NCBI GenBank assembly: GCA_037893225.1 | Contig: JAZGUH010000757.1 | Span: 186,001-250,000 of the forward strand | Source: Hippasteria phrygiana | Lineage: Eukaryota > Echinodermata > Asteroidea > Valvatida > Goniasteridae | Direction of reading: 5' to 3' | DNA length: 64,000 bases | Shown here: one piece after another, positions 1 to 13,400 of the stretch | Layout of the letters: each line of letters begins with the position of its first letter | Position numbering within the stretch: position 1 is the stretch's first letter | Notes under the pieces: model-generated | The model's database searches: none | Told to the model about the DNA's origin: nothing | Seen by the model: only the letters and a program-made list of their open reading frames with translations | Translations under genes and position numbers: made by a program

Positions 1-231
1 TAAATAGAAGGTAATATGCACACAGATGTTGGCCGGAAAGAAAATAAACATTGCGAGGTTTGAATTTTCTCCACAAGTGTTAACTCTAAGAAGCCGCCGA
101 TAATTGCAACATGTAGCGCCAGATCTAAGCTATCCATACATGTCAAAATTACTGTATTTGGTTGATATTTCATGCAATTATGAATGAGTAAAGCAAGTCA
201 TACCCTAGGGAATTTGACAGGCATGGAGCAA
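1..231 (+). repeat. Reference 231-bp monomer and its diagnostic sites
   Basis: This monomer is used for numbering. Site A: position 9 a/c, 13 a/t, 15 t/c, 19 c/t. Site B: 79 g/t, 89 a/g, 102 a/g. Site C: 150 t/c, 155 t/c/a, 164 g/t, 170 t/c. Site D: 188 g/a, 189 t/c, 195 a/t, an optional extra C after 199, 206 t/c/a, 220 g/t. Main states: A1 aaggtaatatgcac, A2 acggtaacatgtac, A3 acggttatatgtac. B1 = g,a,a; B2 = t,g,g; B3 = g,a,g. C1 = t at 155; C2 = c; C3 = a with t at 164; C4 = c with c at 170. D1 = gtcataccctaggg; D2 = gaataaag with gtccatacccc; D3 = gagcaaag with cccaaggg; D4 = agctagtcc. This copy is A1-B1-C1-D1. BglII (agatct, 121-126) is in nearly every monomer; AvrII (cctagg) marks D1 monomers only. 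Confidence 0.97.
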
Positions 232-462
232 TAAATAGAAGGTAATATGCACACAGATGTTGGCCGGAAAGAAAATAAACATTGCGAGGTTTGAATTTTC
301 TCCACAAGTTTTAACTCTAGGAAGCCGCCGATGATTGCAACATGTAGCGCCAGATCTAAGCTATCCATACATGTCAAAATTACTGTATTTGGTTGATATT
401 TCATGCAATTATGAATGAGTAAAGCAAGTCATACCCTAGGGAATTTGACAGGCATGGAGCAA

Positions 463-694
463 TAAATAGAAGGTAATATGCACACAGATGTTGGCCGGAA
501 AGAAAATAAACATTGCGAGGTTTGAATTTTCTCCACAAGTTTTAACTCTAGGAAGCCGCCGATGATTGCAACATGTAGCGCCAGATCTAAGCTATCCATA
601 CATGTCAAAATTACTGTATTTGGTTGATATTTCATGCAATTATGAATGAATAAAGCAAGTCCATACCCCAGGGAATTTGACATGCATGGAGCAA
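463..694 (+). repeat. Reference 232-bp monomer (D2 class)
   Basis: This monomer carries the extra C (gtccatacccc instead of gtcatacccta) that makes it 232 bp. It also has the linked changes a at 188 (gaataaag), c at 206 and t at 220 (gacatgcatgg). The last change creates an 8-bp palindrome, catgcatg, and an NsiI site. The inserted C removes the TGA stop of the open minus-strand frame and shifts it, so neighbouring 231-bp and 232-bp monomers give different apparent ORF lengths. By length arithmetic about 102 of the 276 complete monomers are 232 bp. They cluster in 1-39.3 kb, 47.6-53.2 kb and near the right edge. Confidence 0.93.
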
Positions 695-793
695 TAAATA
701 GACGGTAACATGTACACAGATGTTGGCCGGAAAGAAAATAAACATTGCGAGGTTTGAATTTTCTCCACAAGTTTTAACTCTAGGAAGCCGCCG

Positions 794-875
794 ATGATTG
801 CAACATGTAGCGCCAGATCTAAGCTATCCATACATGTCAAAATCACTGTATTTGGTTGATATTTCATGCAATCAT
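794..875 (+). other. Imperfect inverted repeat inside the monomer
   Basis: Monomer positions 100-107 (ataattgc in B1, atgattgc in B2/B3) are complementary to positions 174-181 (gcaattat). In this copy they read atgattgc at 794-801 and gcaatcat at 868-875, a perfect 8-bp match with a 66-base loop. A potential hairpin can be seen, but nothing in the sequence shows that it forms or functions. An 8-bp inverted repeat in 231 bp is not rare by chance. Confidence 0.4.
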
Positions 876-2046
876 GAATGAGTAAAGCAAGTCATACCCT
901 AGGGAATTTGACAGGCATGGAGCAATAAATAGAAGGTAATATGCACACAGATGTTGGCCGGAAAGAAAATAAACATTGCGAGGTTTGAATTTTCTCCACA
1001 AGTTTTAACTCTAGGAAGCCGCCGATGATTGCAACATGTAGCGCCAGATCTAAGCTATCCATACATGTCAAAATTACTGTATTTGGTTGATATTTCATGC
1101 AATTATGAATGAGTAAAGCAAGTCATACCCAAGGGAATTTGACAGGCATGGAGCAATAAATAGAAGGTAATATGCACACAGATGTTGGCCGGAAAGAAAA
1201 TAAACATTGCGAGGTTTGAATTTTCTCCACAAGTGTTAACTCTAAGAAGCCGCCGATAATTGCAACATGTAGCGCCAGATCTAAGCTATCCATACATGTC
1301 AAAATTACTGCATTTGGTTGATATTTCATGCAATTATGAATGAATAAAGCAAATCCATACCCCAGGGAATTTGACATGCATGGAGCAATAAATAGACGGT
1401 AACATGTACACAGATGTTGGCCGGAAAGAAAATAAACATTGCGAGGTTTGAATTTTCTCCACAAGTTTTAACTCTAGGAAGCCGCCGATGATTGCAACAT
1501 GTAGCGCCAGATCTAAGCTATCCATACATGTCAAAATTACTGTATTTGGTTGATATTTCATGCAATTATGAATGAGTAAAGCAAGTCATACCCTAGGGAA
1601 TTTGACAGGCATGGAGCAATAAATAGACGGTAACATGTACACAGATGTTGGCCGGAAAGAAAATAAACATTGCGAGGTTTGAATTTTCTCCACAAGTTTT
1701 AACTCTAGGAAGCCGCCGATGATTGCAACATGTAGCGCCAGATCTAAGCTATCCATACATGTCAAAATTACTGTATTTGGTTGATATTTCATGCAATTAT
1801 GAATGAGCAAAGCAAGTCATACCCAAGGGAATTTGACAGGCATGGAGCAATAAATAGACGGTAACATGTACACAGATGTTGGCCGGAAAGAAAATAAACA
1901 TTGCGAGGTTTGAATTTTCTCCACAAGTGTTAACTCTAAGAAGCCGCCGATAATTGCAACATGTAGCGCCAGATCTAAGCTATCCATACATGTCAAAATT
2001 ACTGCATTTGGTTGATATTTCATGCAATTATGAATGAATAAAGCAA

Positions 2047-2776
2047 GTCCATACCCCAGGGAATTTGACATGCATGGAGCAATAAATAGACGGTAATATG
2101 CACACAGATGTTGGCCGGAAAGAAAATAAACATTGCGAGGTTTGAATTTTCTCCACAAGTGTTAACTCTAAGAAGCCGCCGATAATTGCAACATGTAGCG
2201 CCAGATCTAAGCTATCCATACATGTCAAAATTAATGCATTTGGTTGATATTTCATGCAATTATGAATGAATAAAGCAAGTCCATACCCCAGGGAATTTGA
2301 CATGCATGGAGCAATAAATAGACGGTAACATGTACACAGATGTTGGCCGGAAAGAAAATAAACATTGCGAGGTTTGAATTTTCTCCACAAGTTTTAACTC
2401 TAGGAAGCCGCCGATGATTGCAACATGTAGCGCCAGATCTAAGCTATCCATACATGTCAAAATTACTGTATTTGGTTGATATTTCATGCAATTATGAATG
2501 AGTAAAGCAAGTCATACCCTAGGGAATTTGACAGGCATGGAGCAATAAATAGAAGGTAATATGCACACAGATGTTGGCCGGAAAGAAAATAAACATTGCG
2601 AGGTTTTAATTTTCTCCACAAGTGTTAACTCTAAGAAGCCGCCGATAATTGCAACATGTAGCGCCAGATCTAAGCTATCCATACATGTCAAAATTACTGT
2701 ATTTGGTTGATATTTCATGCAATTATGAATGAGTAAAGCAAGTCATACCCTAGGGAATTTGACAGGCATGGAGCAA
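2047..2776 (+). repeat. Linker monomers with recombinant A site
   Basis: About three monomers separate the two copies of the 2776-bp-offset block. The monomer near 2086-2103 has a hybrid A site: c at position 9 (agacgg, A2-like) followed by taatatgcac (A1-like). Near 2225-2240 the C site reads taatgcattt, a private change from tactgcattt. Near 2603 gaggttttaat replaces gaggtttgaat, a rare variant seen again only at about 49355, 50743, 52824 and 53752. There are no genes here. Confidence 0.8.
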
Positions 2777-4822
2777 TAAATAGAAGGTAATATGCACACA
2801 GATGTTGGCCGGAAAGAAAATAAACATTGCGAGGTTTGAATTTTCTCCACAAGTGTTAACTCTAAGAAGCCGCCGATAATTGCAACATGTAGCGCCAGAT
2901 CTAAGCTATCCATACATGTCAAAATTACTGTATTTGGTTGATATTTCATGCAATTATGAATGAGTAAAGCAAGTCATACCCTAGGGAATTTGACAGGCAT
3001 GGAGCAATAAATAGAAGGTAATATGCACACAGATGTTGGCCGGAAAGAAAATAAACATTGCGAGGTTTGAATTTTCTCCACAAGTTTTAACTCTAGGAAG
3101 CCGCCGATGATTGCAACATGTAGCGCCAGATCTAAGCTATCCATACATGTCAAAATTACTGTATTTGGTTGATATTTCATGCAATTATGAATGAGTAAAG
3201 CAAGTCATACCCTAGGGAATTTGACAGGCATGGAGCAATAAATAGAAGGTAATATGCACACAGATGTTGGCCGGAAAGAAAATAAACATTGCGAGGTTTG
3301 AATTTTCTCCACAAGTTTTAACTCTAGGAAGCCGCCGATGATTGCAACATGTAGCGCCAGATCTAAGCTATCCATACATGTCAAAATTACTGTATTTGGT
3401 TGATATTTCATGCAATTATGAATGAATAAAGCAAGTCCATACCCCAGGGAATTTGACATGCATGGAGCAATAAATAGACGGTAACATGTACACAGATGTT
3501 GGCCGGAAAGAAAATAAACATTGCGAGGTTTGAATTTTCTCCACAAGTTTTAACTCTAGGAAGCCGCCGATGATTGCAACATGTAGCGCCAGATCTAAGC
3601 TATCCATACATGTCAAAATCACTGTATTTGGTTGATATTTCATGCAATCATGAATGAGTAAAGCAAGTCATACCCTAGGGAATTTGACAGGCATGGAGCA
3701 ATAAATAGAAGGTAATATGCACACAGATGTTGGCCGGAAAGAAAATAAACATTGCGAGGTTTGAATTTTCTCCACAAGTTTTAACTCTAGGAAGCCGCCG
3801 ATGATTGCAACATGTAGCGCCAGATCTAAGCTATCCATACATGTCAAAATTACTGTATTTGGTTGATATTTCATGCAATTATGAATGAGTAAAGCAAGTC
3901 ATACCCAAGGGAATTTGACAGGCATGGAGCAATAAATAGAAGGTAATATGCACACAGATGTTGGCCGGAAAGAAAATAAACATTGCGAGGTTTGAATTTT
4001 CTCCACAAGTGTTAACTCTAAGAAGCCGCCGATAATTGCAACATGTAGCGCCAGATCTAAGCTATCCATACATGTCAAAATTACTGCATTTGGTTGATAT
4101 TTCATGCAATTATGAATGAATAAAGCAAATCCATACCCCAGGGAATTTGACATGCATGGAGCAATAAATAGACGGTAACATGTACACAGATGTTGGCCGG
4201 AAAGAAAATAAACATTGCGAGGTTTGAATTTTCTCCACAAGTTTTAACTCTAGGAAGCCGCCGATGATTGCAACATGTAGCGCCAGATCTAAGCTATCCA
4301 TACATGTCAAAATTACTGTATTTGGTTGATATTTCATGCAATTATGAATGAGTAAAGCAAGTCATACCCTAGGGAATTTGACAGGCATGGAGCAATAAAT
4401 AGACGGTAACATGTACACAGATGTTGGCCGGAAAGAAAATAAACATTGCGAGGTTTGAATTTTCTCCACAAGTTTTAACTCTAGGAAGCCGCCGATGATT
4501 GCAACATGTAGCGCCAGATCTAAGCTATCCATACATGTCAAAATTACTGTATTTGGTTGATATTTCATGCAATTATGAATGAGCAAAGCAAGTCATACCC
4601 AAGGGAATTTGACAGGCATGGAGCAATAAATAGACGGTAACATGTACACAGATGTTGGCCGGAAAGAAAATAAACATTGCGAGGTTTGAATTTTCTCCAC
4701 AAGTGTTAACTCTAAGAAGCCGCCGATAATTGCAACATGTAGCGCCAGATCTAAGCTATCCATACATGTCAAAATTACTGCATTTGGTTGATATTTCATG
4801 CAATTATGAATGAATAAAGCAA
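2777..4822 (+). repeat. 12-mer-offset block, right copy (partner 1-2046)
   Basis: This is the second copy of the leftmost block, in the same orientation with all diagnostic sites in the same order. I noticed no mismatch between the copies over 2046 bp, although this was checked by eye and not by alignment. It runs directly into an extra copy of a three-monomer unit (694 bp), which the left copy lacks. Confidence 0.88.
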
Positions 4823-5516
4823 ATCCATACCCCAGGGAATTTGACATGCATGGAGCAATAAATAGACGGTAACATGTACACAGATGTTGGCCGGAAAGAA
4901 AATAAACATTGCGAGGTTTGAATTTTCTCCACAAGTTTTAACTCTAGGAAGCCGCCGATGATTGCAACATGTAGCGCCAGATCTAAGCTATCCATACATG
5001 TCAAAATTACTGTATTTGGTTGATATTTCATGCAATTATGAATGAGTAAAGCAAGTCATACCCTAGGGAATTTGACAGGCATGGAGCAATAAATAGACGG
5101 TAACATGTACACAGATGTTGGCCGGAAAGAAAATAAACATTGCGAGGTTTGAATTTTCTCCACAAGTTTTAACTCTAGGAAGCCGCCGATGATTGCAACA
5201 TGTAGCGCCAGATCTAAGCTATCCATACATGTCAAAATTACTGTATTTGGTTGATATTTCATGCAATTATGAATGAGCAAAGCAAGTCATACCCAAGGGA
5301 ATTTGACAGGCATGGAGCAATAAATAGACGGTAACATGTACACAGATGTTGGCCGGAAAGAAAATAAACATTGCGAGGTTTGAATTTTCTCCACAAGTGT
5401 TAACTCTAAGAAGCCGCCGATAATTGCAACATGTAGCGCCAGATCTAAGCTATCCATACATGTCAAAATTACTGCATTTGGTTGATATTTCATGCAATTA
5501 TGAATGAATAAAGCAA
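3951..5516 (+). repeat. Tandem 694-bp trimer (3-mer HOR), two copies
   Basis: Bases of about 3951-4822 equal 4645-5516 at an offset of 694 bp (two 231-bp monomers and one 232-bp). The shared order includes gcaaatcc at about 4129 and 4823 and the D3 state (gagcaaag, cccaaggg) near 4582 and 5276. The next monomer, at 5517, reads gcaagtcc, which ends the run. The corresponding regions near 14.3 kb and 21.0 kb carry only one such unit, so trimer number varies between copies of this segment. Confidence 0.85.
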
Positions 5517-8305
5517 GTCCATACCCCAGGGAATTTGACATGCATGGAGCAATAAATAGACGGTAACATGTACACAGATGTTGGCCGGAAAGAAAATAAA
5601 CATTGCGAGGTTTGAATTTTCTCCACAAGTTTTAACTCTAGGAAGCCGCCGATGATTGCAACATGTAGCGCCAGATCTAAGCTATCCATACATGTCAAAA
5701 TTACTGTATTTGGTTGATATTTCATGCAATTATGAATGAGTAAAGCAAGTCATACCCTAGGGAATTTGACAGGCATGGAGCAATAAATAGAAGGTAATAT
5801 GCACACAGATGTTGGCCGGAAAGAAAATAAACATTGCGAGGTTTGAATTTTCTCCACAAGTGTTAACTCTAAGAAGCCGCCGATAATTGCAACATGTAGC
5901 GCCAGATCTAAGCTATCCATACATGTCAAAATTACTGTATTTGGTTGATATTTCATGCAATTATGAATGAGTAAAGCAAGTCCATACCCCAGGGAATTTG
6001 ACATGCATGGAGCAATAAATAGACGGTAACATGTACACAGATGTTGGCCGGAAAGAAAATAAACATTGCGAGGTTTGAATTTTCTCCACAAGTTTTAACT
6101 CTAGGAAGCCGCCGATGATTGCAACATGTAGCGCCAGATCTAAGCTATCCATACATGTCAAAATTACTGTATTTGGTTGATATTTCATGCAATTATGAAT
6201 GAGTAAAGCAAGTCATACCCTAGGGAATTTGACAGGCATGGAGCAATAAATAGAAGGTAATATGCACACAGATGTTGGCCGGAAAGAAAATAAACATTGC
6301 GATGTTTGAATTTTCTCCACAAGTGTTAACTCTAAGAAGCCGCCGATAATTGCAACATGTAGCGCCAGATCTAAGCTATCCATACATGTCAAAATTACTG
6401 TATTTGGTTGATATTTCATGCAATTATGAATGAGTAAAGCAAGTCATACCCTAGGGAATTTGACAGGCATGGAGCAATAAATAGAAGGTAATATGCACAC
6501 AGATGTTGGCCGGAAAGAAAATAAACATTGCGAGGTTTGAATTTTCTCCACAAGTTTTAACTCTAGGAAGCCGCCGATGATTGCAACATGTAGCGCCAGA
6601 TCTAAGCTATCCATACATGTCAAAATTACTGCATTTGGTTGATATTCCATGCAATTATGAATGAATAAAGCAAGTCCATACCCCAGGGAATTTGACATGC
6701 ATGGAGCAATAAATAGACGGTTATATGTACACAGATGTTGGCCGGAAAGAAAATAAACATTGCGAGGTTTGAATTTTCTCCACAAGTGTTAACTCTAAGA
6801 AGCCGCCGATGATTGCAACATGTAGCGCCAGATCTAAGCTATCCATACATGTCAAAATTACTGAATTTGGTTTATATTTCATGCAATTATGAATGAGTAA
6901 AGCTAGTCCATACCCCAGGGAATTTGACATGCATGGAGCAATAAATAGACGGTAACATGTACACAGATGTTGGCCGGAAAGAAAATAAACATTGCGAGGT
7001 TTGAATTTTCTCCACAAGTTTTAACTCTAGGAAGCCGCCGATGATTGCAACATGTAGCGCCAGATCTAAGCTATCCATACATGTCAAAATTACTGTATTT
7101 GGTTGATATTTCATGCAATTATGAATGAGTAAAGCAAGTCATACCCTAGGGAATTTGACAGGCATGGAGCAATAAATAGACGGTAACATGTACACAGATG
7201 TTGGCCGGAAAGAAAATAAACATTGCGAGGTTTGAATTTTCTCCACAAGTGTTAACTCTAAGAAGCCGCCGATGATTGCAACATGTAGCGCCAGATCTAA
7301 GCTATCCATACATGTCAAAATTACTGAATTTGGTTTATATTTCATGCAATTATGAATGAGTAAAGCTAGTCCATACCCCAGGGAATTTGACATGCATGGA
7401 GCAATAAATAGACGGTAACATGTACACAGATGTTGGCCGGAAAGAAAATAAACATTGCGAGGTTTGAATTTTCTCCACAAGTTTTAACTCTAGGAAGCCG
7501 CCGATGATTGCAACATGTAGCGCCAGATCTAAGCTATCCATACATGTCAAAATTACTGCATTTGGTTGATATTTCATGCAATTATGAATGAGTAAAGCAA
7601 GTCATACCCAAGGGAATTTGACAGGCATGGAGCAATAAATAGAAGGTAATATGCACACAGATGTTGGCCGGAAAGAAAATAAACATTGCGAGGTTTGAAT
7701 TTTCTCCACAAGTGTTAACTCTAAGAAGCCGCCGATAATTGCAACATGTAGCGCCAGATCTAAGCTATCCATACATGTCAAAATTACTGCATTTGGTTGA
7801 TATTTCATGCAATTATGAATGAATAAAGCAAGTCCATACCCCAGGGAATTTGACATGCATGGAGCAATAAATAGACGGTAACATGTACACAGATGTTGGC
7901 CGGAAAGAAAATAAACATTGCGAGGTTTGAATTTTCTCCACAAGTTTTAACTCTAGGAAGCCGCCGATGATTGCAACATGTAGCGCCAGATCTAAGCTAT
8001 CCATACATGTCAAAATTACTGCATTTGGTTGATATTTCATGCAATTATGAATGAATAAAGCAAGTCCATACCCCAGGGAATTTGACATGCATGGAGCAAT
8101 AAATAGACGGTAACATGTACACAGATGTTGGCCGGAAAGAAAATAAACATTGCGAGGTTTGAATTTTCTCCACAAGTTTTAACTCTAGGAAGCCGCCGAT
8201 GATTGCAACATGTAGCGCCAGATCTAAGCTATCCATACATGTCAAAATTACTGTATTTGGTTGATATTTCATGCAATTATGAATGAGTAAAGCAAGTCAT
8301 ACCCT
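4646..8305 (+). repeat. Duplicated segment R, left copy (partner 20855-24514)
   Basis: This 3.66-kb stretch recurs 16209 bp downstream. I counted four differences: 5308 a versus 21517 t, 6047 g versus 22256 c, 6442 a versus 22651 c, and 7610 a versus 23819 t. It contains one 695-bp cassette (6478-7172) and the private variant gcgatgttt at 6303 (partner 22512). Agreement ends near 8305, where this copy has ccctaggg and the partner cccaaggg. Confidence 0.87.
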
Positions 8306-8810
8306 AGGGAATTTGACAGGCATGGAGCAATAAATAGACGGTAACATGTACACAGATGTTGGCCGGAAAGAAAATAAACATTGCGAGGTTTGAATTTTCT
8401 CCACAAGTTTTAACTCTAGGAAGCCGCCGATGATTGCAACATGTAGCGCCAGATCTAAGCTATCCATACATGTCAAAATTACTGTATTTGGTTGATATTT
8501 CATGCAATTATGAATGAGCAAAGCAAGTCATACCCAAGGGAATTTGACAGGCATGGAGCAATAAATAGACGGTAACATGTACACAGATGTTGGCCGGAAA
8601 GAAAATAAACATTGCGAGGTTTGAATTTTCTCCACAAGTGTTAACTCTAAGAAGCCGCCGATAATTGCAACATGTAGCGCCAGATCTAAGCTATCCATAC
8701 ATGTCAAAATTACTGCATTTGGTTGATATTTCATGCAATTATGAATGAATAAAGCAAGTCCATACCCCAGGGAATTTGACATGCATGGAGCAATAAATAG
8801 ACGGTAACAT
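8306..8810 (+). repeat. Linker monomers between segment R and the 7-mer tract
   Basis: About two monomers of ordinary type, including one D3 junction near 8517. At about 8803-8816 the A site is a recombinant: acggtaacatg (A2) followed by cacac (A1). The same hybrid appears near 48605 and 63868. Nothing else is seen here. Confidence 0.75.
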
Positions 8811-10432
8811 GCACACAGATGTTGGCCGGAAAGAAAATAAACATTGCGAGGTTTGAATTTTCTCCACAAGTGTTAACTCTAAGAAGCCGCCGATAATTGC
8901 AACATGTAGCGCCAGATCTAAGCTATCCATACATGTCAAAATTACTGTATTTGGTTGATATTTCATGCAATTATGAATGAGTAAAGCAAGTCCATACCCC
9001 AGGGAATTTGACATGCATGGAGCAATAAATAGACGGTAACATGTACACAGATGTTGGCCGGAAAGAAAATAAACATTGCGAGGTTTGAATTTTCTCCACA
9101 AGTTTTAACTCTAGGAAGCCGCCGATGATTGCAACATGTAGCGCCAGATCTAAGCTATCCATACATGTCAAAATTACTGTATTTGGTTGATATTTCATGC
9201 AATTATGAATGAGTAAAGCAAGTCCATACCCCAGGGAATTTGACATGCATGGAGCAATAAATAGACGGTAACATGTACACAGATGTTGGCCGGAAAGAAA
9301 ATAAACATTGCGAGGTTTGAATTTTCTCCACAAGTGTTAACTCTAAGAAGCCGCCGATGATTGCAACATGTAGCGCCAGATCTAAGCTATCCATACATGT
9401 CAAAATTACTGAATTTGGTTTATATTTCATGCAATTATGAATGAGTAAAGCTAGTCCATACCCCAGGGAATTTGACATGCATGGAGCAATAAATAGACGG
9501 TAACATGTACACAGATGTTGGCCGGAAAGAAAATAAACATTGCGAGGTTTGAATTTTCTCCACAAGTTTTAACTCTAGGAAGCCGCCGATGATTGCAACA
9601 TGTAGCGCCAGATCTAAGCTATCCATACATGTCAAAATTACTGCATTTGGTTGATATTTCATGCAATTATGAATGAGTAAAGCAAGTCATACCCTAGGGA
9701 ATTTGACAGGCATGGAGCAATAAATAGAAGGTAATATGCACACAGATGTTGGCCGGAAAGAAAATAAACATTGCGAGGTTTGAATTTTCTCCACAAGTGT
9801 TAACTCTAAGAAGCCGCCGATAATTGCAACATGTAGCGCCAGATCTAAGCTATCCATACATGTCAAAATTACTGCATTTGGTTGATATTTCATGCAATTA
9901 TGAATGAATAAAGCAAGTCCATACCCCAGGGAATTTGACATGCATGGAGCAATAAATAGACGGTAACATGTACACAGATGTTGGCCGGAAAGAAAATAAA
10001 CATTGCGAGGTTTGAATTTTCTCCACAAGTTTTAACTCTAGGAAGCCGCCGATGATTGCAACATGTAGCGCCAGATCTAAGCTATCCATACATGTCAAAA
10101 TTACTGCATTTGGTTGATATTTCATGCAATTATGAATGAATAAAGCAAGTCCATACCCCAGGGAATTTGACATGCATGGAGCAATAAATAGACGGTAACA
10201 TGTACACAGATGTTGGCCGGAAAGAAAATAAACATTGCGAGGTTTGAATTTTCTCCACAAGTTTTAACTCTAGGAAGCCGCCGATGATTGCAACATGTAG
10301 CGCCAGATCTAAGCTATCCATACATGTCAAAATTACTGTATTTGGTTGATATTTCATGCAATTATGAATGAGTAAAGCAAGTCATACCCTAGGGAATTTG
10401 ACAGGCATGGAGCAATAAATAGAAGGTAATAT
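8811..10432 (+). repeat. 7-mer HOR unit (1622 bp), copy 1
   Basis: The seven monomers read, left to right: (1) A2/A1 hybrid-B1-C1 with gagtaaagcaagtcc; (2) A2-B2-C1 with the same 232-bp junction; (3) A2-B3-C3-D4; (4) A2-B2-C2-D1; (5) A1-B1-C2-D2; (6) A2-B2-C2-D2; (7) A2-B2-C1-D1. Five junctions carry the extra C, giving 7 x 231 + 5 = 1622 bp. The unit is followed directly by a second copy. Its third monomer (actgaatttggttta, then agctagtcc) is a convenient marker and recurs in this context from 9203, 10825, 14760, 16382 and 17541. Confidence 0.86.
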
Positions 10433-13400
10433 GCACACAGATGTTGGCCGGAAAGAAAATAAACATTGCGAGGTTTGAATTTTCTCCACAAGTGTTAACT
10501 CTAAGAAGCCGCCGATAATTGCAACATGTAGCGCCAGATCTAAGCTATCCATACATGTCAAAATTACTGTATTTGGTTGATATTTCATGCAATTATGAAT
10601 GAGTAAAGCAAGTCCATACCCCAGGGAATTTGACATGCATGGAGCAATAAATAGACGGTAACATGTACACAGATGTTGGCCGGAAAGAAAATAAACATTG
10701 CGAGGTTTGAATTTTCTCCACAAGTTTTAACTCTAGGAAGCCGCCGATGATTGCAACATGTAGCGCCAGATCTAAGCTATCCATACATGTCAAAATTACT
10801 GTATTTGGTTGATATTTCATGCAATTATGAATGAGTAAAGCAAGTCCATACCCCAGGGAATTTGACATGCATGGAGCAATAAATAGACGGTAACATGTAC
10901 ACAGATGTTGGCCGGAAAGAAAATAAACATTGCGAGGTTTGAATTTTCTCCACAAGTGTTAACTCTAAGAAGCCGCCGATGATTGCAACATGTAGCGCCA
11001 GATCTAAGCTATCCATACATGTCAAAATTACTGAATTTGGTTTATATTTCATGCAATTATGAATGAGTAAAGCTAGTCCATACCCCAGGGAATTTGACAT
11101 GCATGGAGCAATAAATAGACGGTAACATGTACACAGATGTTGGCCGGAAAGAAAATAAACATTGCGAGGTTTGAATTTTCTCCACAAGTTTTAACTCTAG
11201 GAAGCCGCCGATGATTGCAACATGTAGCGCCAGATCTAAGCTATCCATACATGTCAAAATTACTGCATTTGGTTGATATTTCATGCAATTATGAATGAGT
11301 AAAGCAAGTCATACCCTAGGGAATTTGACAGGCATGGAGCAATAAATAGAAGGTAATATGCACACAGATGTTGGCCGGAAAGAAAATAAACATTGCGAGG
11401 TTTGAATTTTCTCCACAAGTGTTAACTCTAAGAAGCCGCCGATAATTGCAACATGTAGCGCCAGATCTAAGCTATCCATACATGTCAAAATTACTGCATT
11501 TGGTTGATATTTCATGCAATTATGAATGAATAAAGCAAGTCCATACCCCAGGGAATTTGACATGCATGGAGCAATAAATAGACGGTAACATGTACACAGA
11601 TGTTGGCCGGAAAGAAAATAAACATTGCGAGGTTTGAATTTTCTCCACAAGTTTTAACTCTAGGAAGCCGCCGATGATTGCAACATGTAGCGCCAGATCT
11701 AAGCTATCCATACATGTCAAAATTACTGCATTTGGTTGATATTTCATGCAATTATGAATGAATAAAGCAAGTCCATACCCCAGGGAATTTGACATGCATG
11801 GAGCAATAAATAGACGGTAACATGTACACAGATGTTGGCCGGAAAGAAAATAAACATTGCGAGGTTTGAATTTTCTCCACAAGTTTTAACTCTAGGAAGC
11901 CGCCGATGATTGCAACATGTAGCGCCAGATCTAAGCTATCCATACATGTCAAAATTACTGTATTTGGTTGATATTTCATGCAATTATGAATGAGTAAAGC
12001 AAGTCATACCCTAGGGAATTTGACAGGCATGGAGCAATAAATAGACGGTAACATGTACACAGATGTTGGCCGGAAAGAAAATAAACATTGCGAGGTTTGA
12101 ATTTTCTCCACAAGTTTTAACTCTAGGAAGCCGCCGATGATTGCAACATGTAGCGCCAGATCTAAGCTATCCATACATGTCAAAATTACTGCATTTGGTT
12201 GATATTTCATGCAATTATGAATGAGTAAAGCAAGTCATACCCTAGGGAATTTGACAGGCATGGAGCAATAAATAGAAGGTAATATGCACACAGATGTTGG
12301 CCGGAAAGAAAATAAACATTGCGAGGTTTGAATTTTCTCCACAAGTTTTAACTCTAGGAAGCCGCCGATGATTGCAACATGTAGCGCCAGATCTAAGCTA
12401 TCCATACATGTCAAAATTACTGTATTTGGTTGATATTTCATGCAATTATGAATGAGTAAAGCAAGTCCATACCCCAGGGAATTTGACATGCATGGAGCAA
12501 TAAATAGACGGTAACATGTACACAGATGTTGGCCGGAAAGAAAATAAACATTGCGAGGTTTGAATTTTCTCCACAAGTTTTAACTCTAGGAAGCCGCCGA
12601 TGATTGCAACATGTAGCGCCAGATCTAAGCTATCCATACATGTCAAAATTACTGCATTTGGTTGATATTTCATGCAATTATGAATGAATAAAGCAAGTCC
12701 ATACCCCAGGGAATTTGACATGCATGGAGCAATAAATAGACGGTAACATGTACACAGATGTTGGCCGGAAAGAAAATAAACATTGCGAGGTTTGAATTTT
12801 CTCCACAAGTTTTAACTCTAGGAAGCCGCCGATGATTGCAACATGTAGCGCCAGATCTAAGCTATCCATACATGTCAAAATTACTGTATTTGGTTGATAT
12901 TTCATGCAATTATGAATGAGTAAAGCAAGTCATACCCTAGGGAATTTGACAGGCATGGAGCAATAAATAGAAGGTAATATGCACACAGATGTTGGCCGGA
13001 AAGAAAATAAACATTGCGAGGTTTGAATTTTCTCCACAAGTGTTAACTCTAAGAAACCGCCGATAATTGCAACATGTAGCGCCAGATCTAAGCTATCCAT
13101 ACATGTCAAAATTACTGTATTTGGTTGATATTTCATGCAATTATGAATGAGTAAAGCAAGTCATACCCTAGGGAATTTGACAGGCATGGAGCAATAAATA
13201 GAAGGTAATATGCACACAGATGTTGGCCGGAAAGAAAATAAACATTGCGAGGTTTGAATTTTCTCCACAAGTGTTAACTCTAAGAAGCCGCCGATGATTG
13301 CAACATGTAGCGCCAGATCTAAGCTATCCATACATGTCAAAATTACTGTATTTGGTTGATATTTCATGCAATTATGAATGAGTAAAGCAAGTCATACCCT

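Larger units (their letters stand above)
1..2046 (+). repeat. 12-mer-offset block, left copy (partner 2777-4822)
   Basis: Every diagnostic state read from base 1 to 2046 recurs 2776 bp downstream (12 monomers, four of them 232 bp). Two rare markers confirm the match. One is the aaaatcactg plus gcaatcatg pair at 838-876, which recurs at 3614-3652. The other is gcaaatcc near 1353, which recurs near 4129. Agreement stops at 2047, where this copy has gcaagtcc and the partner gcaaatcc, followed by different A sites. The left end is cut by the window, so the true unit may be longer. Confidence 0.88.

Noticed and set aside
1..231. Internal sub-repeats that would make the monomer a dimer of a shorter unit
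   Set aside because: Only short coincidental matches exist (catgcaat and gcatggagcaat; several acatgt). No half-monomer alignment is visible.
200..232. Palindromes ccctaggg and catgcatg as protein-binding operators
   Set aside because: They are 8-bp palindromes that depend on the D-site variant and are lost in many monomers. Nothing links them to a regulator.
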